A stretch of 47,261 bases of DNA from Chloroflexota bacterium. Lineage in GTDB: Bacteria > Chloroflexota > Anaerolineae > Anaerolineales > UBA11579. The notes under the pieces are model-generated. The model ran no database searches and had not been told where the DNA came from. It was given only the letters and a program-made list of their open reading frames with translations. The position numbers were made by a program, and so were the translations under genes. This document shows positions 38,358 to 45,925 of the stretch, piece after piece. The number at the start of each line of letters is the position of its first letter. Positions within the stretch are counted from its first letter, which is position 1. The stretch is taken from positions 8,062-55,322 of the forward strand of contig JAMCZK010000032.1 of the NCBI GenBank assembly GCA_023485685.1, written 5' to 3'.

Positions 38358-40208
38358 TTGAAACGAATAATCATCATATTGGCCCTGACCGTGCTCATTG
38401 CCGTGTTGCCCGGCCCGGCGGCGGCCCAAAGTGGGGCAACGCTAACCCTGCGCCACCTCGAAACCGAAGCTTTTCCCCTGATTTCTGGCTACCTGGACGC
38501 GCGGGATTCTACCGGCGCGCCCATCACCGATCTGCAAGCCTCCCGGGTACAGGCGCTTGAAGACGGCCAGCAACGGGCCGTCACTGAATTGCGTACGGTG
38601 CAAACCGGCTTGCGGGTGATCCTGGTCATCAATCCAGCCGAACCCTTCAATATTCGCGATTCCCAGGGAACCACGCGCTTCGATTACGCCAAAGCGCAGA
38701 TCTTGGACTGGGCAAACTCATTGCCCTCGAACTCTGCCACTTCACTGAGTTTGATTACGCCCGATGGCATTATCCTGAGTGACGAATCCGCAGCCCCTTG
38801 GATTGCGGCTTTGGAGGCGATCCAGCCCGATTTTCCCCAACAGGACGTAAATACCCAAACGCTGGTGCGAGCATTGGAGTTAAGCGCTCAAGCCGGGCCC
38901 GAACCCGGAATGGGCACGGCCATTTGGTGGCTGACAGCCACACCTCCACTCGAAACACTCGCTACGCTTCCTGACTGGCAGGCCGTGTTGGCCGAGGGCG
39001 GGATTCCGCTTTTTATTTGGCAGGTGGACGCACGTTCCAATTTCGAGACCGAAGCCACTCAGTCTTTGCAGACACTTGCTCAGGGGAGTGGCGGGCAGTG
39101 GTTTGGTTTTTCTGGTGGTGAAGAATTCCCTCTCCCGGAATCTTATTTCAATCCGTTCCGCAGCGCCTATTTCTTCCTATACAGTTCGCAACTATCCACT
39201 GCGGGTGTTCACCAGGTACAACTACAAATGGATGCGCAGGGAACGTTGGTGACTTCACAAGCCCTCAGCTTTGAGTTGGATATCCAGCCGCCCAATCCCA
39301 TCCTGGTCACTCCGCCGGCGCAGATCGAGCGCAGCCCGTCCAGCCAGGATCCTCGGCAGCTTGCGCCCTTCAGCCAGCCTATTGAAATTATGGTTGAATT
39401 TCCCGATGATTTTGAGCGCAATCTGGTACGCACCGCGTTATTTGTGAATGATGAGCGCGTCGCCGAAAACACTTCGGCGCCGTTTACGCGTTTCGTCTGG
39501 GATCTAAGCGGCTACGAAGTGAGCCAGCAAGCGCTGTTGCGCGTGGAAGCGGAAGACGAACTGGGCTTGGTGGGCTCGAGCATTGAGTTCCCCGTCCAGC
39601 TTCTGGTGACGAATCCTCCCTCAGCGTTCCAGGCCTTCCTGGCACGCGGGGGCCCGGTGCTGGTAGTCACAGGGGTGTTGATCGCGACCGCCACCTTCTT
39701 TTTGGTGATGGTGCTTTCAGGCTGGTTCAAGCCAGCTCGCCTCGGCGCCAAATTATTCAGACGTCCTCAGCCCGCGCCGCAAGCCCCAGATCCTTTGCAC
39801 GACTCTCCTTTGCCTTCAGGTGAGGCAAAGGAGAGGGGTGGTACCCCTGACCCCAAGCACTTCCGAGCAGCCCCTGCCTATTTGCAGAGATTGACGATTC
39901 ATGAGGTAAATGAAGGGCCGCAAATTTGGCCTATCAACCAAGACCAGGTCTTGATCGGTGCTGCCAAAGATTGCACGCTAAGCCTGCAGGAAGAATCCGT
40001 ATCCCCACAACACGCCCGTCTGGTCCGTGGAGATGATGGCACTTACCAGGTCGCGGACCTTGGCTCGGAGGCAGGCACCTGGGTGAACTATGCTCCCGTT
40101 TCTGCCGAAGGCAGCAGCCTGCGAGATGGCGACCTGCTGCACATTGGCCGCGTAGCCTTCCGCTTTCTTTTGCAGTCTTCGAATAGCGACTCGTCTGAGT
40201 CCGCATGA
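38358..40208 (+). CDS. Membrane protein with VWA-like exterior domain and cytoplasmic FHA domain
   Basis: 616 residues. The N-terminal signal (MKRIIIILALTVLIAVLPGPAAAQ) exports a domain of about 400 residues with a von Willebrand A-like outline (LRVILVINPAEPF, then repeated alpha/beta units), but the MIDAS DxSxS is absent (INPAEP). One membrane segment (VLVVTGVLIATATFFLVMVL) leads to a cytoplasmic tail and a C-terminal FHA domain (VLIGAAKDCTLSLQEESVSPQHARLV, DLGSEAGTWVNY), which normally reads phosphothreonine; the usual GR is GA. Start TTG 38358 fits the promoter and the signal peptide. A palindromic repeat encodes part of the linker before the FHA domain. It overlaps the phosphatase gene (ATGA). 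Confidence 0.8.
   Translation: MKRIIIILALTVLIAVLPGPAAAQSGATLTLRHLETEAFPLISGYLDARDSTGAPITDLQASRVQALEDGQQRAVTELRTVQTGLRVILVINPAEPFNIRDSQGTTRFDYAKAQILDWANSLPSNSATSLSLITPDGIILSDESAAPWIAALEAIQPDFPQQDVNTQTLVRALELSAQAGPEPGMGTAIWWLTATPPLETLATLPDWQAVLAEGGIPLFIWQVDARSNFETEATQSLQTLAQGSGGQWFGFSGGEEFPLPESYFNPFRSAYFFLYSSQLSTAGVHQVQLQMDAQGTLVTSQALSFELDIQPPNPILVTPPAQIERSPSSQDPRQLAPFSQPIEIMVEFPDDFERNLVRTALFVNDERVAENTSAPFTRFVWDLSGYEVSQQALLRVEAEDELGLVGSSIEFPVQLLVTNPPSAFQAFLARGGPVLVVTGVLIATATFFLVMVLSGWFKPARLGAKLFRRPQPAPQAPDPLHDSPLPSGEAKERGGTPDPKHFRAAPAYLQRLTIHEVNEGPQIWPINQDQVLIGAAKDCTLSLQEESVSPQHARLVRGDDGTYQVADLGSEAGTWVNYAPVSAEGSSLRDGDLLHIGRVAFRFLLQSSNSDSSESA
39803..39835. repeat. Palindromic repeat inside the FHA gene
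   Basis: CTCTCCTTTGCCT, loop TCAGGTG, AGGCAAAGGAGAG: a perfect 13-bp stem inside the coding sequence of the membrane-to-FHA linker, encoding DSPLPSGEAKERGG. Confidence 0.75.
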
Positions 40209-41212
40209 TCCCCGCTGAGTACTCGCCGTTTCCAGTTTCAATGTCTTCGCATGCAGGCAAGGGCGGGCAAGTAAACGAAGACCGCTATCGTGTCGAATCG
40301 TTTTTCCTCGATGAAGAGGAAAAGGTCGCTTCTCTGTTCGCCATTTTGGCGGATGGCATCGGCGCACACCGCGCCGGCCAGGTGGCTGCCGAATTGGCCG
40401 TGGAGACGATCACGCGCGCCGTGGCCCATAGCGATGCCAGCCAGCCCACGGGCATCCTGCAGGCGGCCATCGTTCAGGCCGGTCAAGCCGTTCTCTACCG
40501 CTCCGAATCGCGGCGCGAATGGAAGGGGATGGGCAGCACTTGCTTGTGCGCCTGGTTGGTGGGTGACCGGCTTTATATGGCCTCAGTGGGCAATTCGCGT
40601 TTGTTTCTCCTGCGCGGCCGCCGCTTGCAGCAACTCAACGTGGTGCATCAACTTCCCCGCGATGTTTCACCCGCGGTAGAACATAAGCGTGGGCGCAAAA
40701 AGGTTGATGACGATCCGCTGCGCGGCTATCTCGGCTCCAAGGCTCCTGTCGAGATCGATTTGCGTTTGGCCTTCGATGCCAGCGGGCAGGGTCGGCGTGG
40801 TTCCCAAAAAATCCAGGGATTGCCCTTATTGCCCAACGACCGGCTGCTGTTGTGTACGGACGGCCTGGGAGACACGTTGAAACCCAATGAGATCCTGGAA
40901 ATATTAGGCGACCGGCAGATGGACTCCGCTGCTCCTGACCTGGTGCAGTTCGCCTTGGAGAAGGGCGCGCATGACAACCTGACGGCAGTGGTGATCGGCA
41001 TTCCCCCTGCATCTCCTCCCTTAAGGGGAGAACCCATCAACTGGCGGCGTGCTCTCGCTTCCGTGTTGTTATTCGGCTTATTGGTTTTCTTGGGCTTGTT
41101 TGCTTGGTGGCTATGGATTAGTCGAATCCTTTCTCTAAACCCACCGACCCTTACTCCCATCGATACGCTCACTCCTGTTGCTACCAATACAGCAATACCG
41201 GATAACGAATAA
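40205..41212 (+). CDS. PP2C-family Ser/Thr protein phosphatase with C-terminal membrane anchor
   Basis: 335 residues. The metal-dependent phosphatase core has its acidic residues: QVNEDRYRV, LADGIGAHRAGQVA, GSTCLCAWLVGDRLYMASVGNSRLFLLR, CTDGLGD and HDNLTAVVIG. A linker (residues about 270-278) and one membrane segment (ALASVLLFGLLVFLGLFAWWLWI) anchor it, with a short Thr/Pro-rich end outside. It overlaps the FHA gene by 4 bases, so phosphothreonine reader and eraser are made together. No Ser/Thr kinase is in the window; one must exist elsewhere if this is a closed signalling loop. Confidence 0.92.
   Translation: MIPAEYSPFPVSMSSHAGKGGQVNEDRYRVESFFLDEEEKVASLFAILADGIGAHRAGQVAAELAVETITRAVAHSDASQPTGILQAAIVQAGQAVLYRSESRREWKGMGSTCLCAWLVGDRLYMASVGNSRLFLLRGRRLQQLNVVHQLPRDVSPAVEHKRGRKKVDDDPLRGYLGSKAPVEIDLRLAFDASGQGRRGSQKIQGLPLLPNDRLLLCTDGLGDTLKPNEILEILGDRQMDSAAPDLVQFALEKGAHDNLTAVVIGIPPASPPLRGEPINWRRALASVLLFGLLVFLGLFAWWLWISRILSLNPPTLTPIDTLTPVATNTAIPDNE
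41013..41030. repeat. Short palindrome inside the PP2C gene linker
   Basis: CTCCCTTAAGGGGAG at 41016-41030 is an interrupted inverted repeat located at the junction between phosphatase and membrane anchor, encoding SPPLRGEP. It resembles short dispersed palindromes of the CTCC-TTAA-GGAG type. Confidence 0.45.
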
Positions 41213-41264
41213 CCCCACCCATCACGTCTCGGCTCGTTACTTGGGCTATGATTGCCCTCTAGAT

Positions 41265-42644
41265 ATGCCTCGCACGAAAATAGCGGCCAAGGCAGCCTCC
41301 GACGCGCGGCCGCCCAAAACGAACATGGCTCTCACCTTGGAGAAAAAACTGCCCGCAGCCACCGTGGCCTTGCTTGGCGCAATAGTCCGGCACGCCGAGC
41401 AGCAAGGCGCGCCCCTTTACTTAGTTGGCGGCTGTGTGCGCGACCTGCTGCTGGGTCGCCGAAACCTGGATTTAGACTTGGTCTTAGAGGGTAGCGCTAT
41501 TCAATTGGGCCGCACGCTGGTTAAACGCTTTGGCGGGCGGCTGGTGACGCACAAGGCCTTCGGCACCGCGGTTTGGCGGTTGCCCGAAGACCAGGCGAGC
41601 CTGTTGCGTGAATTGCGCGTACCAAATCGAAATGCAGGTCGCGCCCGTTTGCCTGACTTCCTCGACCTCATCACCGCTCGGCGTGAAAGCTACCCGCATC
41701 CAGCTGCGCTGCCCAGGGTGCAGTTCGCTGGGATTCGCGAAGATCAATATCGCCGCGATTTCACCATCAATACATTGGCTGTTCGCCTGGATGGTTCCGA
41801 TGCCGGCTGGTTGTTGGATTCTTGGGGTGGCTTGCGGGACTTGCGCGCCGGGGTATTGCGCACGTTGCATCTCCTCTCGTTTTCCGATGACCCTACGCGC
41901 ATTTTGCGTGTCCTGCGTCTGGCGGGTCGCCTGGGCTTCAAAATCGAAAAAGGAACCCGTTCCCAACTTAATACGTTTCTCCCCGTTCTAGACCAAGTCT
42001 CCGGGGAGCGTCTGCGCAATGAATTGGAACTGGCGCTGTTGGAAAAAGAACGCGTTTCCATTTTGCAGTCGATGCAAAGACTGCATGTTCTGCAGTTCAT
42101 TCATCCCCAATTGCGTCTCTCCGGTGGCGCAGTCCGCGCGTTGAACGCGGCGCCCGAAAAATCCATCACAGCTTATTGGGATCTTGATTCTGTTGGGTCT
42201 GCCGACCTGGGATTCGTCCTGTGGCTAATGGATTCCTCGCCCTCGCAGATCGAGAGCATCGCCAGTCGACTCAGCTTTCGCGCGGATTTACGCGAGGCCA
42301 TCTTGGCCGCCGCGCGTCTTCATAATCTGAAAGCGAAAATGCGCAAATTTCCAGCCAGCAAAAGCGTCGAGATTTTGGAAAGAATGCCCGCCCTGGCTAT
42401 CTACGCAGCCTACTTTGCTGACCAAGGCTCGGATTTGGCTGAGCGTCTGAAGCTGTACGTGCGCAAGTGGCGCCACGTGCAACCGCACACGGATGGCAGT
42501 ACCCTGCGTAAGTTGGGGCTGAAACCGGGTCCGAGCTATAAGCGCATCCTGAGCCAATTGCGGGCTGCCTGGTTGGATGGCAAGATTAGCACCGCGAAAC
42601 AAGAGCAAACCTTGTTAAAAAAGTTGCTTGATGGGCACTGTTGA
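41265..42644 (+). CDS. CCA tRNA nucleotidyltransferase / poly(A) polymerase family protein
   Basis: 459 residues of the class II nucleotidyltransferase family, which adds CCA to tRNA 3' ends or A tails to RNA. The head has LYLVGGCVRDLLLGRRNLDLDLVLEG with the metal-binding Asp pair (Asp69, Asp71 from this start), and the neck has RRDFTINTLAV and RILRVLRLAGRLGFKIE. The remainder is an all-helical body of about 200 residues. Family members with CCA, A-only or CC-only activity cannot be told apart here, so no symbol is given. ATG 41265 was chosen as first Met before the conserved core; the open frame extends to 41178 inside the phosphatase gene. Confidence 0.88.
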   Translation: MPRTKIAAKAASDARPPKTNMALTLEKKLPAATVALLGAIVRHAEQQGAPLYLVGGCVRDLLLGRRNLDLDLVLEGSAIQLGRTLVKRFGGRLVTHKAFGTAVWRLPEDQASLLRELRVPNRNAGRARLPDFLDLITARRESYPHPAALPRVQFAGIREDQYRRDFTINTLAVRLDGSDAGWLLDSWGGLRDLRAGVLRTLHLLSFSDDPTRILRVLRLAGRLGFKIEKGTRSQLNTFLPVLDQVSGERLRNELELALLEKERVSILQSMQRLHVLQFIHPQLRLSGGAVRALNAAPEKSITAYWDLDSVGSADLGFVLWLMDSSPSQIESIASRLSFRADLREAILAAARLHNLKAKMRKFPASKSVEILERMPALAIYAAYFADQGSDLAERLKLYVRKWRHVQPHTDGSTLRKLGLKPGPSYKRILSQLRAAWLDGKISTAKQEQTLLKKLLDGHC

Positions 42645-43173
42645 GCTGACCGCACAGACCGCCTGGCTCGCCGAGGCCATTCGGCAAGCGACCCAGACAG
42701 ACCTGGCTGCCCTGGAATGGGAAGGCGCCTTTATCCATTTCCGGCGCGTGTATGCCAGGGCTTTCCAACGCGCTCAGCTCGGAGATGCCTTGCTTTGGGT
42801 TGTAGAACGGGCCCCGGGCTTTCTAATTGCCCAGCTTTTTGTGCTGCTCAAGAGCGAAAAGGAGCCCGCCGTAGCCGATGGCCGCCAACGGGCATTCATT
42901 CATTCCTTCCGTGTTCGTCCAGAATTTCGTTCCCGTGGGCTGGGCAGCGGTCTGCTCAAACACGCAGAACTTGATCTGCTGGAGCGCGGTTTCCGCTGGG
43001 CTTACCTGCACGTCGCCGATGAAAACACTGCAGCCGTCCGTTTCTATGAACGTAGCGGCTATCGCCGCGTCTTCCCGGTCCCGGGTGACTGGTCCTATGA
43101 GGACCATCTGGGAATGGAGCGCCATGTGCACGAGCCTGGCTGGCGGATGAGGAAATCCCTCACCGAAGAATAA
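42631..43173 (+). CDS. GNAT-family N-acetyltransferase
   Basis: 180 residues. The acetyl-CoA loop is RVRPEFRSRGLGSGLLKHAEL (R-x-x-G-x-G/A), followed by AYLHVADENTAAVRFYERSGYRRV, the C-terminal GNAT half. The acceptor is unknown; the class includes RimI-like ribosomal protein and small-molecule acetyltransferases. ATG 42631 overlaps the upstream gene by 14 bases, so the two are coupled. The ATG is immediately preceded by an in-frame TTG. After its stop come a short GC-rich hairpin (43221-43239) and the nusA promoter. Confidence 0.85.
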   Translation: MGTVELTAQTAWLAEAIRQATQTDLAALEWEGAFIHFRRVYARAFQRAQLGDALLWVVERAPGFLIAQLFVLLKSEKEPAVADGRQRAFIHSFRVRPEFRSRGLGSGLLKHAELDLLERGFRWAYLHVADENTAAVRFYERSGYRRVFPVPGDWSYEDHLGMERHVHEPGWRMRKSLTEE

Positions 43174-43241
43174 ATTTTTTACCCGAGGAGTCATTTGTCG
43201 AACAGCCGAACGGCTTCGCTCGCGTTGCTACGCAACGCGCC

Positions 43242-43270
43242 TTGCCATCTCGAATTTTTCATGCTAAAAT
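43242..43270 (+). promoter_or_regulatory. Promoter of the nusA operon
   Basis: TTGCCA (43242-43247) and TAAAAT (43265-43270) are 17 bases apart, and the -10 is extended (TGC). Transcription would start near 43277, leaving a leader of about 217 bases. Confidence 0.75.
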
Positions 43271-43306
43271 CTTCCTGTTCCGTAGCACCCCATAGGAAGG
43301 TTTATG

Positions 43307-43421
43307 GAAAGTGGGCAACCCCCACTTTCTTGCTTATATAGCGATATGGACAAACTGATTACATACTTGAGGAGAACGAGGAAATAAGGATTGTTCTGCA
43401 ATTCGACCTTTCCTCATTCTC
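43307..43421 (+). promoter_or_regulatory. Structured 5' leader of nusA
   Basis: Two hairpins lie in the roughly 217-base leader. The first is GAAAGTGGG (43307-43315), loop CAACC, CCCACTTTC (43321-43329). The second is GAGAACGAGGAAA (43372-43384) paired with TTTCCTCATTCTC (43409-43421), one mismatch, with a 24-base loop. The first resembles the small stem found before rimP-nusA operons in other bacteria. The region between GNAT and nusA (320 bases) holds no gene. Confidence 0.55.
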
Positions 43422-43493
43422 CCTAAAACGGCTGGCGGCACTGTGTCTTTTATACAGGCCGAGTTCAAACCGCAGGCCGTAGGAGTAACGAAA

Positions 43494-45437
43494 ATGAAAA
43501 AAGAATTCTCTCTGGCGTTCAATGAAGTCCTGGATGACAAGCAGTTGCCCCGCGAGGTCATCTTGCAGGCGGTCAAGGACGCGCTGGTCCAGGCGTATCG
43601 GAAGACTGTCAATGCCTCGGCCGCGCAGCTCATTGAGGCCGTTATTGATGAAGCAACGGGTGAAGTGCAGATCTTTGCCGAAAAAGAAGTCGTCGAAGAT
43701 GTCCAGGACGAACGCACTGAAGTCACCCTCGACGTGGCCCGCAAAGCCGACCCCAACGCCCAATTGGGCGACGTTGTCGTCGTCGAGACCACGCCCGAGA
43801 ATTTCGGTCGCGTGGCCGCTCAGGCTGCTCGCCAGATGATCCAGCAGCGCATCCGCGAAGCGGAACGCGACGCCCAAAAGGAACATTTCTCCCAGTTGGT
43901 GGGCGAGGTGGTCAATGGCGTTGTGCAAGCCTCTAACCCGCATATGATCACCCTGGGCTTGGACCGCAAAGCCGAGGGCAAGATGCCGCGCAGCCAGCAA
44001 ATCCCCGGCGAGCGCTTCCGCGTGCATGACCGCGTGCGCGCCCTGTTGCTCGAAGTGAAAGATACCACCCGCGGCCCGGAGATCATCCTCTCCCGCGGCC
44101 ACCGCGATTTCCTGCGCCGCCTGCTCGAAGACGAAGTGCCCGAGATCTATCAAGGTCTCGTTGAAATTCGCGCCATCGCCCGTGAACCCGGCTACCGTTC
44201 CAAGGTGGCCGTGTCCGCGTTGCAGGCCGGCATCGATCCTGTGGGGGCCTGCGTAGGTATCCGTGGCGTGCGCATTCAGGCTATCGTGCGCGAACTCCAC
44301 GAGGAAAAAATTGACGTCATCGAATGGAATCCGGATCCCGCACAGTTCATCGCCAAAGCGTTGAGCCCCGCCCGCGTGACTGGTGTGTATTTAGACGAGG
44401 TTACCGAGGGGAACAAGACCGCGACCGTTGTGGTGCCCGAAGATCAGTTGAGTCTGGCTATCGGCCGCGACGGGCAGAATGCCCGCCTGGCTGCCAAACT
44501 TACCTCCTGGCGCATCGATATCAAGAGTCTCACCGAAGCGGCCGCAGACGCGCTGCACAAGGCGCAAAGCGACGCCGCCTTCATCGAGGAAAATGCGGAT
44601 CTGGTTGATGTATTACTTCAGATTGAGGCCGTCCTGGCTAAGAAAGCCGAAGGACGCCCTGTCACCCCGGAAGAGTACACGCTGCTTAATCGCTTCGTCG
44701 ATCGTGTCGAGCGCGGCGCCCAATTCCGTCGCGAAGCCGTGTTGGATGCCGAGCGCGAAGAGCGCGCCGCGCTGGAATCCACTCTACCGGAAGCCGCCTT
44801 TGACATCCCGCTGGAAGACCTGGGCCTGCCGCCCAGCCTCAGCATCAAGATCTCTGGCGAAGGCTTCTCGACGATCGGTGACCTGATGCTGCAGTTGAAA
44901 CTGGATCCCGACCGGATCTTGGCAATCAACGGCGTAGGCCCCAAAGCTCTGGAAACCATTCAGCAAGCTCTGGATGCCTTCAAGTTCCCCGAACCAGTGA
45001 AACGGAAGCCTGAACCGGTGGCTGAACCTGAGCCGGAACCGCAACCCGAGCCCGAGCTTGTGCAGGTGGTGGAAGAAAAAGTTCCTGCAGCAGAGGAAGT
45101 CGAAAAACCCGTCCAGCTTTCTGAAGAGGACGAAAGGTTGTTGGCTGAAATGCAAGGCAAGACAACCGCTCAGGCGGAAGCCAAGCCCGTCCCGAGTGAG
45201 CCGCTTCGCGGCGACGAGGGAAAACAATCCGTGGATGAAATTTTTGCCCGCTCAGCCGAACAATTACTCGGCAAGAAGAAGACTAGGCCTGCCAAGCCCG
45301 CCCCTTCCGGTGGAGCCAAAGTGCCTGAACCTGAAAAGAAAAAGCCTAAGAAGAAGAAATTCCGCGAGCTGGAATATGATCCCGATCATGATGTGACGAT
45401 CGTGCGCCGCCGCAAAGATGAGTGGGAAGAGGAATAG
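43494..45437 (+). CDS. nusA: Transcription termination/antitermination factor NusA
   Basis: Binds RNA polymerase and controls pausing, termination and antitermination. The 647-residue protein has the N-terminal RNAP-binding domain (1-125), S1 domain (about 135-200), KH1 (about 201-275: [28 protein letters not shown]) and KH2 (about 280-345: [22 protein letters not shown]). A C-terminal extension (about 350-500) includes helix-hairpin-helix-like repeats ([16 protein letters not shown]), then a long Glu/Pro/Lys-rich tail. The start is ATG 43494 behind AGGAGT; the extra 17 residues in the open frame to 43443 are not supported. Residues about 566-579 are encoded by a dispersed repeat (see the separate entry). 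rimP, the usual neighbour, is absent. Confidence 0.95.
   Translation: MKKEFSLAFNEVLDDKQLPREVILQAVKDALVQAYRKTVNASAAQLIEAVIDEATGEVQIFAEKEVVEDVQDERTEVTLDVARKADPNAQLGDVVVVETTPENFGRVAAQAARQMIQQRIREAERDAQKEHFSQLVGEVVNGVVQASNPHMITLGLDRKAEGKMPRSQQIPGERFRVHDRVRALLLEVKDTTRGPEIILSRGHRDFLRRLLEDEVPEIYQGLVEIRAIAREPGYRSKVAVSALQAGIDPVGACVGIRGVRIQAIVRELHEEKIDVIEWNPDPAQFIAKALSPARVTGVYLDEVTEGNKTATVVVPEDQLSLAIGRDGQNARLAAKLTSWRIDIKSLTEAAADALHKAQSDAAFIEENADLVDVLLQIEAVLAKKAEGRPVTPEEYTLLNRFVDRVERGAQFRREAVLDAEREERAALESTLPEAAFDIPLEDLGLPPSLSIKISGEGFSTIGDLMLQLKLDPDRILAINGVGPKALETIQQALDAFKFPEPVKRKPEPVAEPEPEPQPEPELVQVVEEKVPAAEEVEKPVQLSEEDERLLAEMQGKTTAQAEAKPVPSEPLRGDEGKQSVDEIFARSAEQLLGKKKTRPAKPAPSGGAKVPEPEKKKPKKKKFRELEYDPDHDVTIVRRRKDEWEEE
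45190..45228. repeat. Dispersed repeat embedded in frame in nusA
   Basis: TCCCGAGTGAGCCGCTTCG and the following bases (to GGGAAAACAATCC) match the reverse complement of 284-320, with about two differences over some 36 positions. It is read in the nusA frame as [15 protein letters not shown] within the Glu-rich tail. Confidence 0.75.
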
Positions 45438-45443
45438 GCCCTT

Positions 45444-45495
45444 GCTCCGACTTTGCGAGGACGGCGCTGCCCGACGAAGCAATCCCCCTCACGTA
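45444..45495. repeat. Intergenic repeat between nusA and rnpM, ACGGCGCT-CCCGACGA family, copy 2
   Basis: Bases 45461-45490 match 25238-25267 at about 25 of 30 positions. It occupies most of the 92-base gap between nusA and rnpM. Confidence 0.6.
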
Positions 45496-45529
45496 TAGGG
45501 AATGGTTTGGCAAACAAAGGTATCTAACA

Positions 45530-45832
45530 ATGGCCAAGCGCAAACAGCCTCGCCGCGTTAAACATGTTCCGCAACGTACTTGCGTAGCCTGCCGCGAAGT
45601 CCAGGCCAAGGGCACACTGGTGCGCCTGGTGCGCACTCCCGAAGGCGTGTTCCCCGATACGACGGGAAAACTGGCTGGCCGCGGAGCTTACTTGCACGCA
45701 AAACGCGAATGTTGGGAACGCGGGATCACACACGCTTTGCCCAACGCCTTGCGCACCCAACTCACCGATGAAGACCGACAACGACTAACCCGATATTTCG
45801 AGGAGTTGCCAGCCGGAATAACAATGGGTTAA
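45530..45832 (+). CDS. rnpM: YlxR/RnpM-family RNA-binding protein
   Basis: 100-residue protein of the YlxR family, which in Bacillus subtilis binds RNase P RNA and modulates its activity. Signature: PQRTCVACREVQAKGTLVRLVRTPEG, then GKLAGRGAYLHAKRECWE. The conserved position between nusA and infB supports the assignment. ATG 45530 is preceded by a weak AAAGG; the upstream part of the open frame is a repeat. Confidence 0.9.
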   Translation: MAKRKQPRRVKHVPQRTCVACREVQAKGTLVRLVRTPEGVFPDTTGKLAGRGAYLHAKRECWERGITHALPNALRTQLTDEDRQRLTRYFEELPAGITMG

Positions 45833-45843
45833 ATGGCAGTTAC

Positions 45844-45880
45844 TGTCAACTGTCAACTGTTGACTGACAACTGGTAAAAT
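45844..45880 (+). promoter_or_regulatory. GTCAACTG tandem palindrome and candidate internal promoter of infB
   Basis: CTGTCAACTGTCAACTGTTG and the following GACTGACAACTG form direct and inverted copies of GTCAAC. They end at TGG-TAAAAT (45872-45880), an extended -10 that would give infB its own transcript starting near 45887. The palindrome could be a repeat or an operator. Confidence 0.4.
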
Positions 45881-45925
45881 AATGCGCTCGGGGGACTAGG
45901 GGCGAGGGGAGGAAGGACGGATCTT

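Noticed and set aside
43221-43239. Hairpin CGCGTTG-CTACG-CAACGCG considered as terminator of the GNAT gene
   Set aside because: No T-tract follows; the strong nusA promoter begins directly downstream.
43359-44300. 313-residue His-rich frame opposite nusA
   Set aside because: Typical antisense shadow of a GC-rich gene; nusA on the plus strand is unambiguous.
45844-45870. GTCAACTG repeats considered as a CRISPR or iteron array
   Set aside because: Units are only 7-8 bases, contiguous and partly inverted; no spacers and no replication gene nearby.
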